A stretch of DNA of 64,000 bases from Anthonomus grandis grandis (Eukaryota; Arthropoda; Insecta; Coleoptera; Curculionidae): positions 24,042,774 to 24,106,773 of the forward strand of contig NC_065555.1 of NCBI RefSeq assembly GCF_022605725.1. Reading direction: 5' to 3'. Positions 45,830-56,965 of this stretch are shown piece after piece (position 1 is the stretch's first letter; each line of letters opens with the position of its first letter). The translations under genes and the position numbers were made by a program. A model generated the notes under the pieces. It had not been told where the DNA came from and made no database searches. It saw only the letters and a program-made list of their open reading frames with translations.

Positions 45830-46617
45830 CATTTTAAGTATTGCTATTTTTTATAAAAATGAAAAGGTTTAGGTATAGAAAGACTTTATTAAATTTGAAA
45901 AAGATTTCATTGGCACATTTACTGGTGATATAAAATACAGGGTGTTCCATTTAAATTAAGCAACTTATTGCCTTGTTAAAACTGTAATAATTTAAACCTA
46001 ATTTTTGAACATAATAATAATAATGTTTATTTTTAAATGGAATATAACAAAAGAAATACAAAGTAAATTTAATAAACATTGGTTCGGCAGTAAATATATA
46101 AGCCCTCAAGGGCTAGTACGCTGTGCGAGGACTTGCTGGTATTTTTTTTCGCCTTAATATAAACCTAAATTGCAAAACAAAACAAACAAACTAAACTATG
46201 AATCTATTATTAATGAAATGTAAAATTTAATAGTTTGATGCTCCTAAGTGCAAATATGGTAAAAAAAGAGAAAACACATGTATTTTTTTATTGAAATTGT
46301 CTCAGTATTTTCACAAAACAGAAAATATTTCGAAAACTGTAATGTTTAGGCTGGGTAAACCTTAATGAAAAAAAGTACCTTTATTTTCGGTTTAGAATCC
46401 AAAAATTTAATAATATACAGGGTATTCCATTAAAAAAAACCTAATTTTGTTATGTTTATGCACTTTGAAACACCCTGTATATCATGAAAATAATTTTAAA
46501 AGATACTTCTGGAACGCCTCTGATATTCCCAATTTTTTCTATATTTTTTTACCCTGTAGTTTAGCCATAATATTCCGTGTCGTATGTCATGAATAACCCT
46601 GTACCTGCACATACAGG
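45830..46617. repeat. Interspersed repeat, inverse copy of 37015-37590
   Basis: Contains two inserts absent from the other copy: an about 200-bp LINE-tail-like piece (46010-46240, after an AATAATAATAATAATG run), and CAGGGTRTT..CACCCTGTAT pieces around 46420-46490. The remaining sequence aligns in inverse order. Confidence 0.75.
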
Positions 46618-47680
46618 GTGTTCCTAAATAAGTGAGCAATCAGCCGGGTTTGAATAGCTTGAAAGAAAAAAAAAATTATTTACAGCTTTCGAATGACAAC
46701 TTTAAAAATTATGTTTTTTTTTAATAATTTTAAAAATACGTTGTATTATTGCGTGGACGTTGATTAATAAATAAGCCATAAAGACATATCTGTATAATTC
46801 TATTTTCATGGTTAGATTAACAAATTTTTACAACTTTTTTGACTCCTTGAAAAAAAAATTGAAAAAAGTATATATACATTTTTTTTGATATTCCAAATCT
46901 TGCCGTTAAAAGATGGGTTTTCTGCTAATATAGATAAAAAGAACAGTTTTCGGGCCAAATCAATTTTTATTCGATTAGGTACCGAATTGTAAAAAGAAAC
47001 AAGTTTTTAAACAAATTTGGTAAGAATGTAATTTTCGTTTTTTTAAGAATTCAGTGAACCGTACATTTTGAGCAATCAAACTCGACTACTAATTTTTTCC
47101 ACAATTAGGTTTAGCTTTGACAAACGTTTTTAAAATTATGCACGCTAATCATTTTGAGGTTTTAAAGAAAACGTAAATTCCATTATGAAAAATGAATTAA
47201 GGCAAGACTATAAAAATAAATAATATATAAAAGAGAAACTATTGCAAAAAAAGTTATTATGTACATAGTTTATGGCTAAGAAATATTCACAGAAAATATC
47301 TAGTACAGGTTAAAATACTTTCAAATCTGCTTTAAGAAACCATAGCCATGAATGAAAGTATATCTATACTACTTAAAAAATGTACGCTATAATCTGAAAC
47401 GCTTTTGAGATACTGCGTACATATATAAATCCTTAAATAAAAACCTAATTGAATAAAAATATTTTTGCTTCAAAATCCTTCATTTATTAGATATCAACCA
47501 AGAGCATCTTTTTTAGGTCAAGATTTATTATTGTAAAGAATATGATATAAATTGATGTATTATTGTAAAGAATACCGTTTCTTAAGTCTATATCTTCTTT
47601 TTGAAATTTTAACTTAAATGATTTTAATAGTGAAGAAATAGTCCATACTTGTAGTGGAGTCGTAGGTTAAGGTAAAAACA
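46618..47680. other. Intron; possible repeat end, nothing coding
   Basis: Begins with ACAGGGTGTTCCTAAATAAG (46613-46632), which looks like the end of another mariner-type MITE, but no matching right end was found. The rest is AT-rich. Confidence 0.4.
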
Positions 47681-47689
47681 AAATCCTGC

Positions 47690-47800
47690 AGTCTCCCTCC
47701 ACTTATTTATTAAACATTTAGTTATTTAAAATTCCCTACATGTTTCGGACACAGTGGTGTCCATCATTAGGGGATAAAAGGTTTAAAATTGGTATTAGAC
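47690..47800 (-). repeat. Penelope-like element terminal fragment with hammerhead-like motif
   Basis: Minus strand: CCCTAATGATGGACACCACT, then GTGTCCGAAACATGTAGGG. This is the form of Penelope-like pseudo-LTRs, which carry hammerhead ribozymes (CTGATGA, stem II, GAAA). Here the core is CTAATGA with one change, the stem is GGACAC/GTGTCC (6 bp, perfect) and GAAA is kept. No RT remains next to it. Confidence 0.5.
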
Positions 47801-47964
47801 GCCCCAGGGTTTGATTCTATGTCAAAAAACTTGTACATACACTCTTTTTGTAGAGCTATAGATATACCTTGATGATGCGAAAGCGCTACGTACATATTTT
47901 TAGTACATTCTCTCTTAAGCTGAATTACTTTTCTTCATTTAGTGTGTAAGTATGTTACATAATA

Positions 47965-49211
47965 AAGGGTGTCCCAATAGGAACGCACGTTTTGAATTGC
48001 GCAGCATTCGTTTTTATCGCAGTATGTCAAAAAAAAACTGAAAAGAATAATGTAAACAGTTTGCGATTAGTAGCCATGGAACGATATACGGTCGGTACAA
48101 CGAGTTTGGTACAACGATTATTGTTAAAACACACTACAAATATGGAGAATGTTTTGCGGAAACAGTTCGTAAATTGCGGGGCATTTTGATACATTTGAAC
48201 AAAATGGTTCTGTCGTGGATGTAAAAACACCAGTGCGTCACCGTACTAGCCGTTCTGTTGAAAATATTGCCGCAGTGCGTGAAAGTGTTGGCGAGAATCC
48301 GGGAACATCTATCCGTCATCGTGCACAGCAGTTGCACATTTCGAAGAGCACTACCCACCGAATTCTAACAAAAGATCTTCATTTACATGCCTATAAGATT
48401 CAATTGACCCAAGAATTAAAGCCACTGGATCATGCGACGCGCCGTACATTTTCTTCTTGGGTATTGCAAAAACAATAAATGGATGTCGATTTTTCGAAAA
48501 AAAATTTGTTTACCGATGAGGCACACTTTCACCTTAATGGCTTTGTTAATAAACAAAATTGCCGAATTTGGGGCGAAGAAAATCCTAGAGTCATTCATGA
48601 GAAGAAAATGCATCCATTAAGAGTCGCTGTTTCGTGCGGACTTTGGACAGGTGGAGTAATTGGACCGTACTTCTTCGAGGACGAGGCTGAAAATGCAGTT
48701 ACCGTGAACAGCGAACGCTATCGTAATATGCTCACTGAGTTTTTATGGCCTCAATTGGATGGTATGGATACGGGCGGTATGTGGTACCAACAGGATGGTG
48801 CGACATGTCACACTACACGTGAAGCAATTCAATTGTTACAAAGAAAGTTTCCCGGTCGTGTCATTTCACGTAATGGAGACCAGAACTGGCCCGCAAGATC
48901 ATGCGATTTAACGCCTTGTGACTTTTTTCTTTGGGGTTTTTTAAAATCCCTCGTATACGCTAATAACCCAACAACAATTCCATTCTATTATTAGCGAAAT
49001 TGGGCCGCAATTATGTGAAAATGTAATTGAAAATTTCTCAAAACGAATAAGAGTCTGTCACGAAAGTCGAGGCGGCCATTTGCCAGATATTACTTTTCAC
49101 GTTTAATTGCAGTGTATTAGCTTTACATTAAAATATAAATAACACTCAGTTTAAAATAAATTATGACTTTTATTTACCAATTAAAACGTGCGCTCTTATT
49201 GGGACACCCTT
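47965..49211 (+). mobile_element. Near-complete DD41D mariner with TA target duplication
   Basis: AAGGGTGTCCCAATAGGAAC at the left (47965-...) and its inverse with two changes at the right (to 49211), each flanked by TA. Length 1247 bp, full size for the family. TIR about 30 bp (continuing GCGCACGTTTTAATT). Confidence 0.9.
48076..49106 (+). pseudogene. Mariner transposase, DD41D type, lightly damaged
   Basis: MERYTVG start, two frame disturbances in the first 150 bp, then 48215-48478 SVENIAAVRESVGENPGTSI, QQLHISKSTTHRILTKDLHL (HTH), KIQLTQELKPLDHATRRTF. A stop TAA at 48476-48478, then 48479-48994 with NLFTDEAHFHLNGFVNKQNC (first D), GPYFFEDEAENAVTVNSERY, MWYQQDGATCH (second D) and NWPARSCDLTPCDFFLWGFL (third D; 41 residues after the second). 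A frameshift near 48975, then ENFSKRIRVCHESRGGHLPD and the end at 49106. All three catalytic acids are present, with the 41-residue spacing of rosa-like (DD41D) mariners. Confidence 0.9.
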
Positions 49212-50580
49212 TATATTGTACGTAAATGCTCATTTTTTGACGTATTAAGTTATTTTTTTTCACTTCTGGTTTAATGAAAAATTATCAAAATTTTAAATGG
49301 GATACACGGTATAATTTTAGATAGGTATGTCGATAGAAAATTATAATCTAAAAACAATAATGTATTGTCATTTTTTTGACACATAATGTCAAAAAAATTC
49401 ATTTTAAAATAGAGCTCTACGAATAAGTTAAGAATGTTAAATTTATGTCAAGTAACCGTGGAAAAATATTTTTTATTGTGTTTTGTTTTTTTATGTGCTC
49501 TAGTTTTTAAAATAAACAAACATGTATTTTTGGGGTTTAATAATGTTTTCAATTAACCGTTATGACAAACTAATTTTTATTCATATTTTTTTTGAACCCA
49601 ACAAATAACTAAGAAACCAGAAAGGAAATAACTAAATCAGGAATGGGTATTTTATAACACTACACGCTTAAAAAAATAGTTACTTCAATTATTCGAAAAA
49701 CGATAAACTGGGCAATATTATATACAAAATATTGCGAGTTTTATCAAGTAGTTTCTTATACCAGGACTTTCTGGAACATAGTATATCTGGTATCAACTAT
49801 ACTAGAATATTTTACTAATATAAAAACCAAGAAGCTTGTAATATTTATCTTTTTCTACTCTTATTTTAACTCTTCGTTAAAGTATACAATTTCTTTTTTA
49901 TGCTCAGTGGAATCAATGGATTGGACTCGAACAGATCTTCATATAACAGGTATACAGCCAGCTTGAGTAAAAAATAGGAAAACTAACTACTCATTTTTGT
50001 GTTTCTAACTATGTCTGTTTTGTTTTTACTTTTTTTAATAACACTGCACGAAATATTTGTATTGCATCAACACTATTAGTTTGCATTGTAGTTATATTTT
50101 AGTTATTGTGCTTTCACTAATATTTTTCTTATTTTAGTAATTTTTATTTATAATATAATAATAAAATTCGATAAATGTTTTTGTAACATTATAGAGGAAT
50201 GAGGATATATAGTGGTCAGTTTGAAGTTCTCCTCATTGAGATATTGTAAACGGTGGGAGTTAGGTGAACAGTTAAATTTTGAAGAAAAAGTTACATTGAC
50301 CGGCAGGTTCTTCTCCTAAAATCATGAATGCTCTTAAAATCTTTGCTACTTCAAATAATAAATTTCAGAAGTCCGAAGCAGCTAGTCACAATGTGTTAAA
50401 CAAAATATGTATGTAACCATATCAATTCTTCATTCCTAAAATTCTTAAGTACATGGTATAATGAATACAATGATGTATGATACTCTTTTAATTTGTCATT
50501 CTTAGTTATTTAAATAAAAATATTATTAATGTATCATATTCAAGAAAATTAATATTCTATGTTTCCTTCTGAAAAATAAG
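49212..50580. other. Intron, nothing recognised
   Basis: AT-rich, no coding stretch, no matched terminal repeats. Confidence 0.5.
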
Positions 50581-50589
50581 CCCGCTAAA

Positions 50590-51332
50590 AATTATAAAAC
50601 CCCCCAGACTCGTTGATCGGGTGGATTTTCGACATGCTTTCCAAGAGAATTATACACATCAGTGTGCAGGACGTCAAAATTAGAGGGATGGTGACCAGGG
50701 GCTATCCGCACAAAGGGCTGCTATATAATCTCTACTTTGGAACATGGTTTTGGACATCATCATCCGCCTGCATAATGACCACCACCACATAATAGCCTAC
50801 GCGGATGCCTTAATAATTCTGCAAATGGGTAAATTCGAACTATCGCTTTGCGAATGAATGCAGGCGGCTCTTCAAATTATAAAGAAATGATGTGCGGTAT
50901 ATTCCCTATCCATTAATCCCAAAAAGACTGAGATGATGCTATTCATCAAAAAAAGGAAAATAACATCTCTTCTGGCACCCAAACTATCAGGCTCCTCACA
51001 AAGTTATGCATCTGAAGTAAAGTACCTAGGTATGACACTCAATAACAAACTTAATTGGAACACTCCGATTACAAAAAAGTACATATATCTTTTACGAGCA
51101 GTGCAGGCGCACAATTTTTCACCATTGAAGAATTGATTTCAGGGTGGTTATGTGAATCTACACAACTATCATGAGACCTATGCTAACGTACGGCGCTGTT
51201 GTCTGGAGCCATAAAGTGGATCAGGTCACAATTGGTCAAAAACTAGACTATTCAAAAAAATGGGTTGTCTCAACATAACGAGAGTAATGAGAACCACATC
51301 AACCAGGATTCTGCTCCTAAATTCATTAATGA
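50590..51332 (+). pseudogene. R1-like LINE reverse transcriptase remnant
   Basis: Reads, with several frame changes: VTRGYPHKGLLYNLYFGTWF (from the R1-type VTRGCPQGGVLSPLLWN block), HIIAYADALIILQMGKFELS (motif C, YADA for YADD), LSINPKKTEMMLFIKKRKI, EVKYLGMTLNNKLNWNTPIT, and TYGAVVWSHKVDQ. This arrangement is typical of the R1 clade, distinct from the Jockey/CR1-type LINEs elsewhere here. It ends with GCLNITRVMRTTSTRILL, fused in frame to a mariner piece. Confidence 0.8.
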
Positions 51333-51930
51333 CATATAAAATAACAATTCTCCAGGAACTCACCGAAGATAATCCGAATAAAAGACTCCAGTTTTGCGAA
51401 CAAATGATGGATCTACTAGACAGGAATGCCCTACAAATAGAAAACGTCCGATTTTATGATGAATCAACGTTTATGTTGAATGGTAAGGTAAATCGTCAAA
51501 ATTGCCGTTATTGGGCTGACAAAAACCCACACTGGATGAGCGAAGACCACACTCAACATCCAGCAAAAGTGAATCTTTGCGCAGAAAATCTGAAGCAAGA
51601 TATTTAGAATTCTTACAAGAGGACATAGTTCCAAATTTGGCTATTATTTTCCTTACGCTACAGAAGACGACATCCCGAATAAAAACATCTGGCTTCAACA
51701 GAACGGCGTGCTTCCTCATTTTGTAAGACCTGTCCGTGAATACCTGGATGATGTAATTCCAGGTAGATGGATTGGTAGAAGAGGACCCTTTCAATTGCCA
51801 CTCAGGTCTTCGAATTTAACAACTTTGGACATTTTCGTATGGGGTTACTGGAATAGCAAAGTTTTTAAGGCCAAACCGGCAAATACTGAGGATTTGGAAG
51901 ACAGGAGTGTAGGCTCCTGGTTTAAAAACG
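51333..51930 (+). pseudogene. Mariner transposase fragment fused to the R1 remnant
   Basis: KITILQELTEDNPNKRLQFC, EQMMDLLD, VRFYDESTFMLNGKVNRQNC (first D), RYWADKNPHWMSEDHTQHPA. A frameshift at about 51590, then YLEFLQEDIVPNLA, WLQQNGVLPHFVRPVREYLD (second D replaced by N), RWIGRRGPFQLPLRSSNLTT and LDIFVWGYWNSKVFKAKPAN. It ends near 51930 where a second mariner fragment begins. Confidence 0.82.
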
Positions 51931-52252
51931 CTTATTACAATTCTAACAGGATGAAGCACCTCATATGTCCCTGTTAGGCAATGGTTGGATAATCATTATT
52001 CTAACCAGTGAATTGGAAGAGGAGGTTCTATTGAATGGCCATCTAGATCCCCAGATCTACCACCTCTTGACTTTTTTTTGTGGGGTCACCTCAAATCTGT
52101 GGTTTTTAAAAAGGCGACCTGAATCAGTAGAGCAACTCCAGCATAAAATAGTTCAGGAGTGCTGTGCTATATCCAAAGAAACATTTGTACATATACGTGA
52201 AGAATTTGAAAGTAGGCTTATTTCTCTTCAAAATAACGGAAATCATTTTTAA
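51931..52252 (+). pseudogene. Second mariner transposase C-terminal fragment
   Basis: After frame changes: RQWLDNHYSNQ, IGRGGSIEWPSRSPDLPPLD (third D), FFLWGHLKSVVFKKAT, then ESVEQLQHKIVQECCAISKE and FESRLISLQNNGNHF with a stop at 52252. It repeats the same protein region that the preceding fragment already covered, so it is a separate copy. Confidence 0.78.
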
Positions 52253-53089
52253 TATTTAATTAAATAATAGTACAAATTTTAAAATAGTGTTTTTATTTAT
52301 TGTTTTCCTTGATAAACAGAGAAGAATTTTCTGATATGTGGCATTCTGCGGTATCATTGGAAAGCATGAAGAAACTCCAACATGATGACAACTCGACCCT
52401 CATCTTTATTTAAGATTTTGGGGGTGTAATTCACCCTGTCCAAGAGGTTGCACATAAGGGTAAAATAATATGCTTGTTTTTGTTCCCCCTTCATTTTATA
52501 GAAACTGTTTTCAGCGTTTCTTTTATTTAATTTTTCGTTCCTAATATATGGCCATCTCAAGTTTTTAAATTGTCACTCTGTATGTATGTCTACCTTCTTA
52601 TTGATAGCCTCTGATGTCTCTCTTACTTTAATTCGACGGTCGATTAGCACCATTTGATAAAATTGGGCGTCTCGAACGTTCATCGCTGAATAAAATTTTA
52701 CAGTGGTATATCACATGCTTAGTCGTCATATAGCTATATTCACTAAATTGTATTGATGAGTTTTGCCATCCTGACGTTAAGGACGGAAACTTTTCAGTTC
52801 TTTTCCTTCGTAAGACACCCTTTATTGGAAAACGTCTATATCTGTATTGTTTGATAGGAGCAGCACTCAAAATTGATGTCCAATCTACATCCAATATTTA
52901 AGGTTATTGGTAGTTTGTATATATTAAACATAGTGTTAAGATAGGACAATGAAAATCTTCTAAAGGGTGTTTTAATAAAAGCGCCAGATTTCTGTGTTCA
53001 ATAAAACATGGTTTTCGGTAGCAAAGTATTGAAATTTTTATTGATTTAGAAATTTTCAATAACGTTATTGTATACATTTGGTGGTATTT
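52253..53089. other. Mosaic intron with an unclassified repeat ORF
   Basis: 52894-52628 (minus) is open for 88 codons (KGVLRRKRTEKFPSL; YMTTKHVIYHCKILFSDERS; RPILSNGANRPSN). It looks like a 3' repeat segment I have seen in insect genomes, but I cannot assign it. A mariner-like tip AGGGTGTTTTAATAAAAGCG lies at 52963-52982. Confidence 0.4.
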
Positions 53090-53880
53090 CATTCGTCTAA
53101 TTTTGGATTTCATGGTTGGATATTATGGTTGCAGGCTTATTGGCATAAACCTGTGACTTCAGATAAAGGAGTTAAATCGCAAGAACGTGGAGGCCAATTC
53201 TGGTCACCTCATCAGGAAATGACACGACCAGGAGCAAACTGGTGCAAGATTGTCAATGTTTCACAGGCGGTATGACATGTGGTACGGTCCTGCTGAAACC
53301 ACAGGTCGCAAGATCAATAGCTTCCCAATGAGGCACAAAAAACTTTATTATTATGGCACGATAACGTTCGCCATTCACCGTTACTGCACTACCTTTTTCG
53401 TTTTTGAAGAAAAACGGTCCAATTATTTTATCCAGACCATAATACACACTGTTCATACAGTGCTGCGTTGTAGATGCATTGCTTTCTGATAATCATTCGT
53501 GGATTTTCTAAGCCCCAAATGCGATGCAGTTTTGCCTATTAACGAAGCCATCGACGTGAAAGTAGGCCTGATCACTGAAAATTATCTTTTGTTTGCAAAA
53601 TCAGCAGGTTGCTCAAGGATCCAATTGGTGAATTCTCTTCGTTGTTCATGATCCGCTGAATAATAATTTTTGACAATCAAGACGAATTGTTTTACTGTTT
53701 AATACTCCATGTTTACTACACCCATCTGTCAACTTTCGATCTCTAACGTCATAATCATGTGACATTATGACTGTCAAACACGACTCGCAATTCCAATCTT
53801 GCGTTCTTATTAAATCACTCTTTATAAAAGAGACCTCGTTGACCTCTTTGATCACGCTGGATAAAAGTGTGCCAAAACCG
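53090..53880 (-). pseudogene. DD41D mariner transposase remnant, minus strand
   Basis: High to low: an eroded N-terminal half, IIFSDQAYFHVDGFVNRQNC (first D, about 53590), then 53456-53253 GLDKIIGPFFFKNEKGSAVT, VNGERYRAIIIKFFVP and ATCGFSRTVPHVIPPVKH, a frame-shifted QQDGATCH. The third D block is damaged and a YLKSQVYANKPAT stretch follows near 53100. Same family as the copies at 9.5 and 48 kb. Confidence 0.8.
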
Positions 53881-54110
53881 GGTCAAAAAATGCGAAAACT
53901 CCCACTGTTTAGGTAAAACTGACTATCCTGTATATTTAGTTACTTTAAAAATATATGATTTATGATTTTATTGATTCGCAGCATATTTTACTCTAGAACA
54001 TTTTAAATTTGAAAAAAAATTGTAGAGTAGTAAATGTATGTATGTTAATAATAATGGACTCGTAATAGGGATTTGGTCTTTTTTATGTAGGATTTATTTA
54101 TTTTATGTAG

Positions 54111-54233
54111 ATCACAACAAGCCAAAGGCAAATACGATCTTTCCAAGTGGAAGTATTCAGAACTACGTGATACAATAAACACTTCCTGCGACATCGAGTT
54201 ATTAGAAGCGTGCAGGCATGAATTCCATCGCAG
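54111..54233 (+). CDS. Myo6: Myosin VI coding exon (cargo-binding tail, first part)
   Basis: Acceptor TTTTATGTAG ends at 54110 and donor GTATGT starts at 54234. Phase-2 entry (AA|A) gives KSQQAKGKYDLSKWKYSELR, then DTINTSCDIELLEACRHEFH and R with a split R (AG|A). KYDLSKWKYxELRDxINTSCDIELL is almost invariant in animal myosin VI. A second AG 20 bp upstream (54089-54090) would break the frame. Confidence 0.95.
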
Positions 54234-54343
54234 GTATGTTTTGTGTAGTAATATTAAATGTATTATTTCTAAAAATTATGTTAAGACGAAATATTAATAT
54301 AAATAATAATTTCATATTTAAACTTTAATTCAAATATTACTAG

Positions 54344-54451
54344 ATTAAAGGTGTATCACGCCTGGAAAGCAAAGAATAAGAAAAGAAGTGTAATGGACGA
54401 AAACGAACGGGCACCGCGTTCAGTATTGGAATCCGCACAAAAAACGCCAAG
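54344..54451 (+). CDS. Myo6: Myosin VI coding exon (RRL adaptor motif)
   Basis: Acceptor ATATTACTAG ends at 54343 and donor GTATAA starts at 54452. With the previous exon it forms HRRLKVYHAWKAKNKKR; the RRL is the optineurin/NDP52-type adaptor site known from vertebrate myosin VI. It continues SVMDENERAPRSVLESAQKT and ends in phase 2 (AG|G). Confidence 0.95.
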
Positions 54452-54513
54452 GTATAAGTTAACATATTTTATTTAACTGATTTTTACTCTAAATAAACAA
54501 ATGTTTATTTTAG

Positions 54514-54689
54514 GTTGCCACAAAAAGCCATTTTAGATAACAATTCCCAAAGATACTTTAGAATTCCATTCCAAAGGCCTGATGGCGATCCTCATAAAAG
54601 AGGCTGGTGGTATGCTCATTTTGATGGGCAATACGTCGCTAGACAAATGGAACTGCATCCTGATAAGCAACCTATTTTATTGGTAGCAG
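54514..54689 (+). CDS. Myo6: Myosin VI coding exon (WWY motif, globular tail)
   Basis: Acceptor GTTTATTTTAG ends at 54513 and donor GTAATG starts at 54690. Reads LPQKAILDNNSQRYFRIPFQ, RPDGDPHKRGWWYAHFDGQY, VARQMELHPDKQPILLVAG. WWY is the Dab2-type adaptor motif of the cargo domain. It ends in phase 1. The final part of the protein (the DDMxMCELSLEETGL region in other insects, about 100 residues) was not found in the remaining 9.3 kb, so at least one more exon lies to the right, past another inflated intron. Confidence 0.95.
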
Positions 54690-56300
54690 GTAATGATATA
54701 TATTTTAAAAGATCTTTGAATTCTGATTAAACTACAAAAACACGGTATTCTTTGGTAAAATAAGTTATTTTCAACTTTTATTTGATTCTAGATGAAACAA
54801 GTTTTATATTCAACCACGTTTAGTTAGTTTCTTAGAATGGGAGTTTAGAATTTTTTTTAGAACGTTTTATTTGCTTATGAGATGGTAAATGGTTTCATTC
54901 GATGTTTCAATTTTGGAGCCTAAAACTGTATTTGTGCTATAGAACCAAAACCTGCGACATTGGCTATATAAGTTTGAAATTATTTATTTATTTCATTTTA
55001 AAAATATACTATTTTTTATTTGCAATAATTTTATATAAGTATAATTTTCACGGAATCTACGTTTGGCTTGTATATTAATAGTTTTGAGTTTCTATTAAAT
55101 AGATAAAAAAGCAAAAGTTTTAGTCACAATTCTCGTATATGAAATATTTTGAAAAATGTAGCACGTGTTTCGCCGCGTCATGGCGTCCTCAGACTATATA
55201 TAAAGTTTTTTGACCCACTAAAGACCAGAACACAACAACGACATTCTCAAACAAAGCATCAATACCACTGGGCTAATCGTATTCGATGAAAGGTAAACGA
55301 TGTTACGCATTTTGAAATCGAAAGCAAGACTCCCTTTTTCTTATTCGATCTAGGAGATGCGCTCTCTAGTGACGGTTCTATGAACTTAAAAATAATTACC
55401 AGGAATTTCTCATAATCTCTTTGGACAATTTTTTTCTGTGTGCCATATGAATAATACTTTCCAAAACACAGCCGAGAGCCATGGGACACACAGTACAGAA
55501 TCGTGGATACATTTTTATGATATTTTCAAAGACTTTATCTTTCCGTATTCCAAAGAGAATTTGGCTTTATTTAGGTTTCAACAAAAGAACGAGCCAAAGC
55601 ATTCTTTAGAATTAATACTGTAGTTTTTTAAAGACGAAAAAAATATTGTTATAAAATGGACATAGCAATTCTTCTACCTAAATCCAATAGAAAGTTATGG
55701 AAACATTCTTTCTTTTTAGTTTCGGTAAACAGCTCTAATTTAGGGAAATATAGGTACTATAGGAAATATATATAAAAAATATACCTATTAATGTACGTAT
55801 ATAGCTTCAGTCCCTCCTGGAATTATTTTGATAACTTTGGCGTCCTGTAACTTTGTTTCCGTTGCTTTATTTCCCCAAAGTTAAATTATTGTAGAGAATT
55901 TAATGCTCTTATTTTTAAGGGAGGCATTAACGACTAACAAAAAACCACAATATCTACATAGATTTATTAAACTTACAGACTTTTTTTGAATGCCAGGTTG
56001 ATTGGACTGCAATGTGAATGTAATACTACTAAACAATATACTATACTACAATATAATATACTACTAAATTTCGAGGTGCATATCCAACCTACCTCCATAT
56101 TTCTCCCGCGAATTTTTTTTATGTCGTCTGGCGTGTGACATCCTACTTTATTGCGGTGAAAAACATTTTTCCAGGGCCCTTTTCACTTTAAAACGGTCGT
56201 GACATTGAAATAATCATTCGCACATCGTTAAATTGGTTTAGAAGTTGCAAGAAGTTATGTTGGGGCTTACAGAGGCGTTTTTACTGTAGAAGGATATATA
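54690..56300. other. Intron with a Penelope-like end fragment at 55160-55195
   Basis: Mostly AT-rich. 55160-55195 (minus) reads CTGAGGACGCCATGACGCGG then CGAAACACGTGCT, close to insect Penelope-like termini (CTGANGA and GAAAC hammerhead boxes), but stem II does not pair well. No RT nearby. Confidence 0.45.
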
Positions 56301-56420
56301 CAGGGTGTTCCGTTGATCATGTTACAAACTTCTAGGGCAGATAGAAAACGTCAAAAGAAAAACAAAAGTTCATATAAACATGGGTCCGGAAAAGCTTCCG
56401 GACTTATTTTCATACTTCCG

Positions 56421-56473
56421 GGTTATTTTCAAAGAGCTCTAGCTCAGGGAGCTAGAGCTCTTTGAAAATAACC
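56421..56473. repeat. Perfect 24-bp hairpin inside the left TIR
   Basis: Arms 56421-56444 and 56450-56473 with loop CAGGG. The right TIR has only one arm (58433-58456 region, then CCCTGAGGAAGC), so about 45 bp are present on one side only. Confidence 0.9.
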
Positions 56474-56965
56474 TTTAAAAACTAGTTTTTTTTAATAGCT
56501 CCGGAACTACTTTAGCTACCGCAGCCAATTTTGGGAGGTAAATTATTGTTAGTACGTTTATTCTTTTGAACCTACTATAAAATTTATAGTAATATTTTAC
56601 TATATTATTTATAGTAAATATTTTTTTTATAAATAAAAAAAATATTTACCAGGGGCTTCAGAATCAGGGGGGTATTTGGTAAATTTAGGCCCATTTCTTT
56701 AAGACTTCAATTTCTGCCCGTTTGGGCATTAGATTATGATGTTCCTATATTTTTTACATAAAAAAGGTGCTCTTAGTAAAAGTCGGTAAATATCACCGTT
56801 TTTGTGAAAATTGACGAAAACCAAACTAAGATACAGCACCTGAATTAATTATTTTAATAATAATAATAATGCTAATTCATTGCCACTGTCAGTATTTTTT
56901 ACATGATATTTCCTTTTTATTGCGGTTAAGTTATAGAAGATTACACTTTTGCTGAATACGCCGAT

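Noticed and set aside
54081..54110. Alternative acceptor at 54089-54090 before the tail exon
   Set aside because: It adds 20 nt and breaks the reading frame; the acceptor ending at 54110 keeps KYDLSKW in frame.
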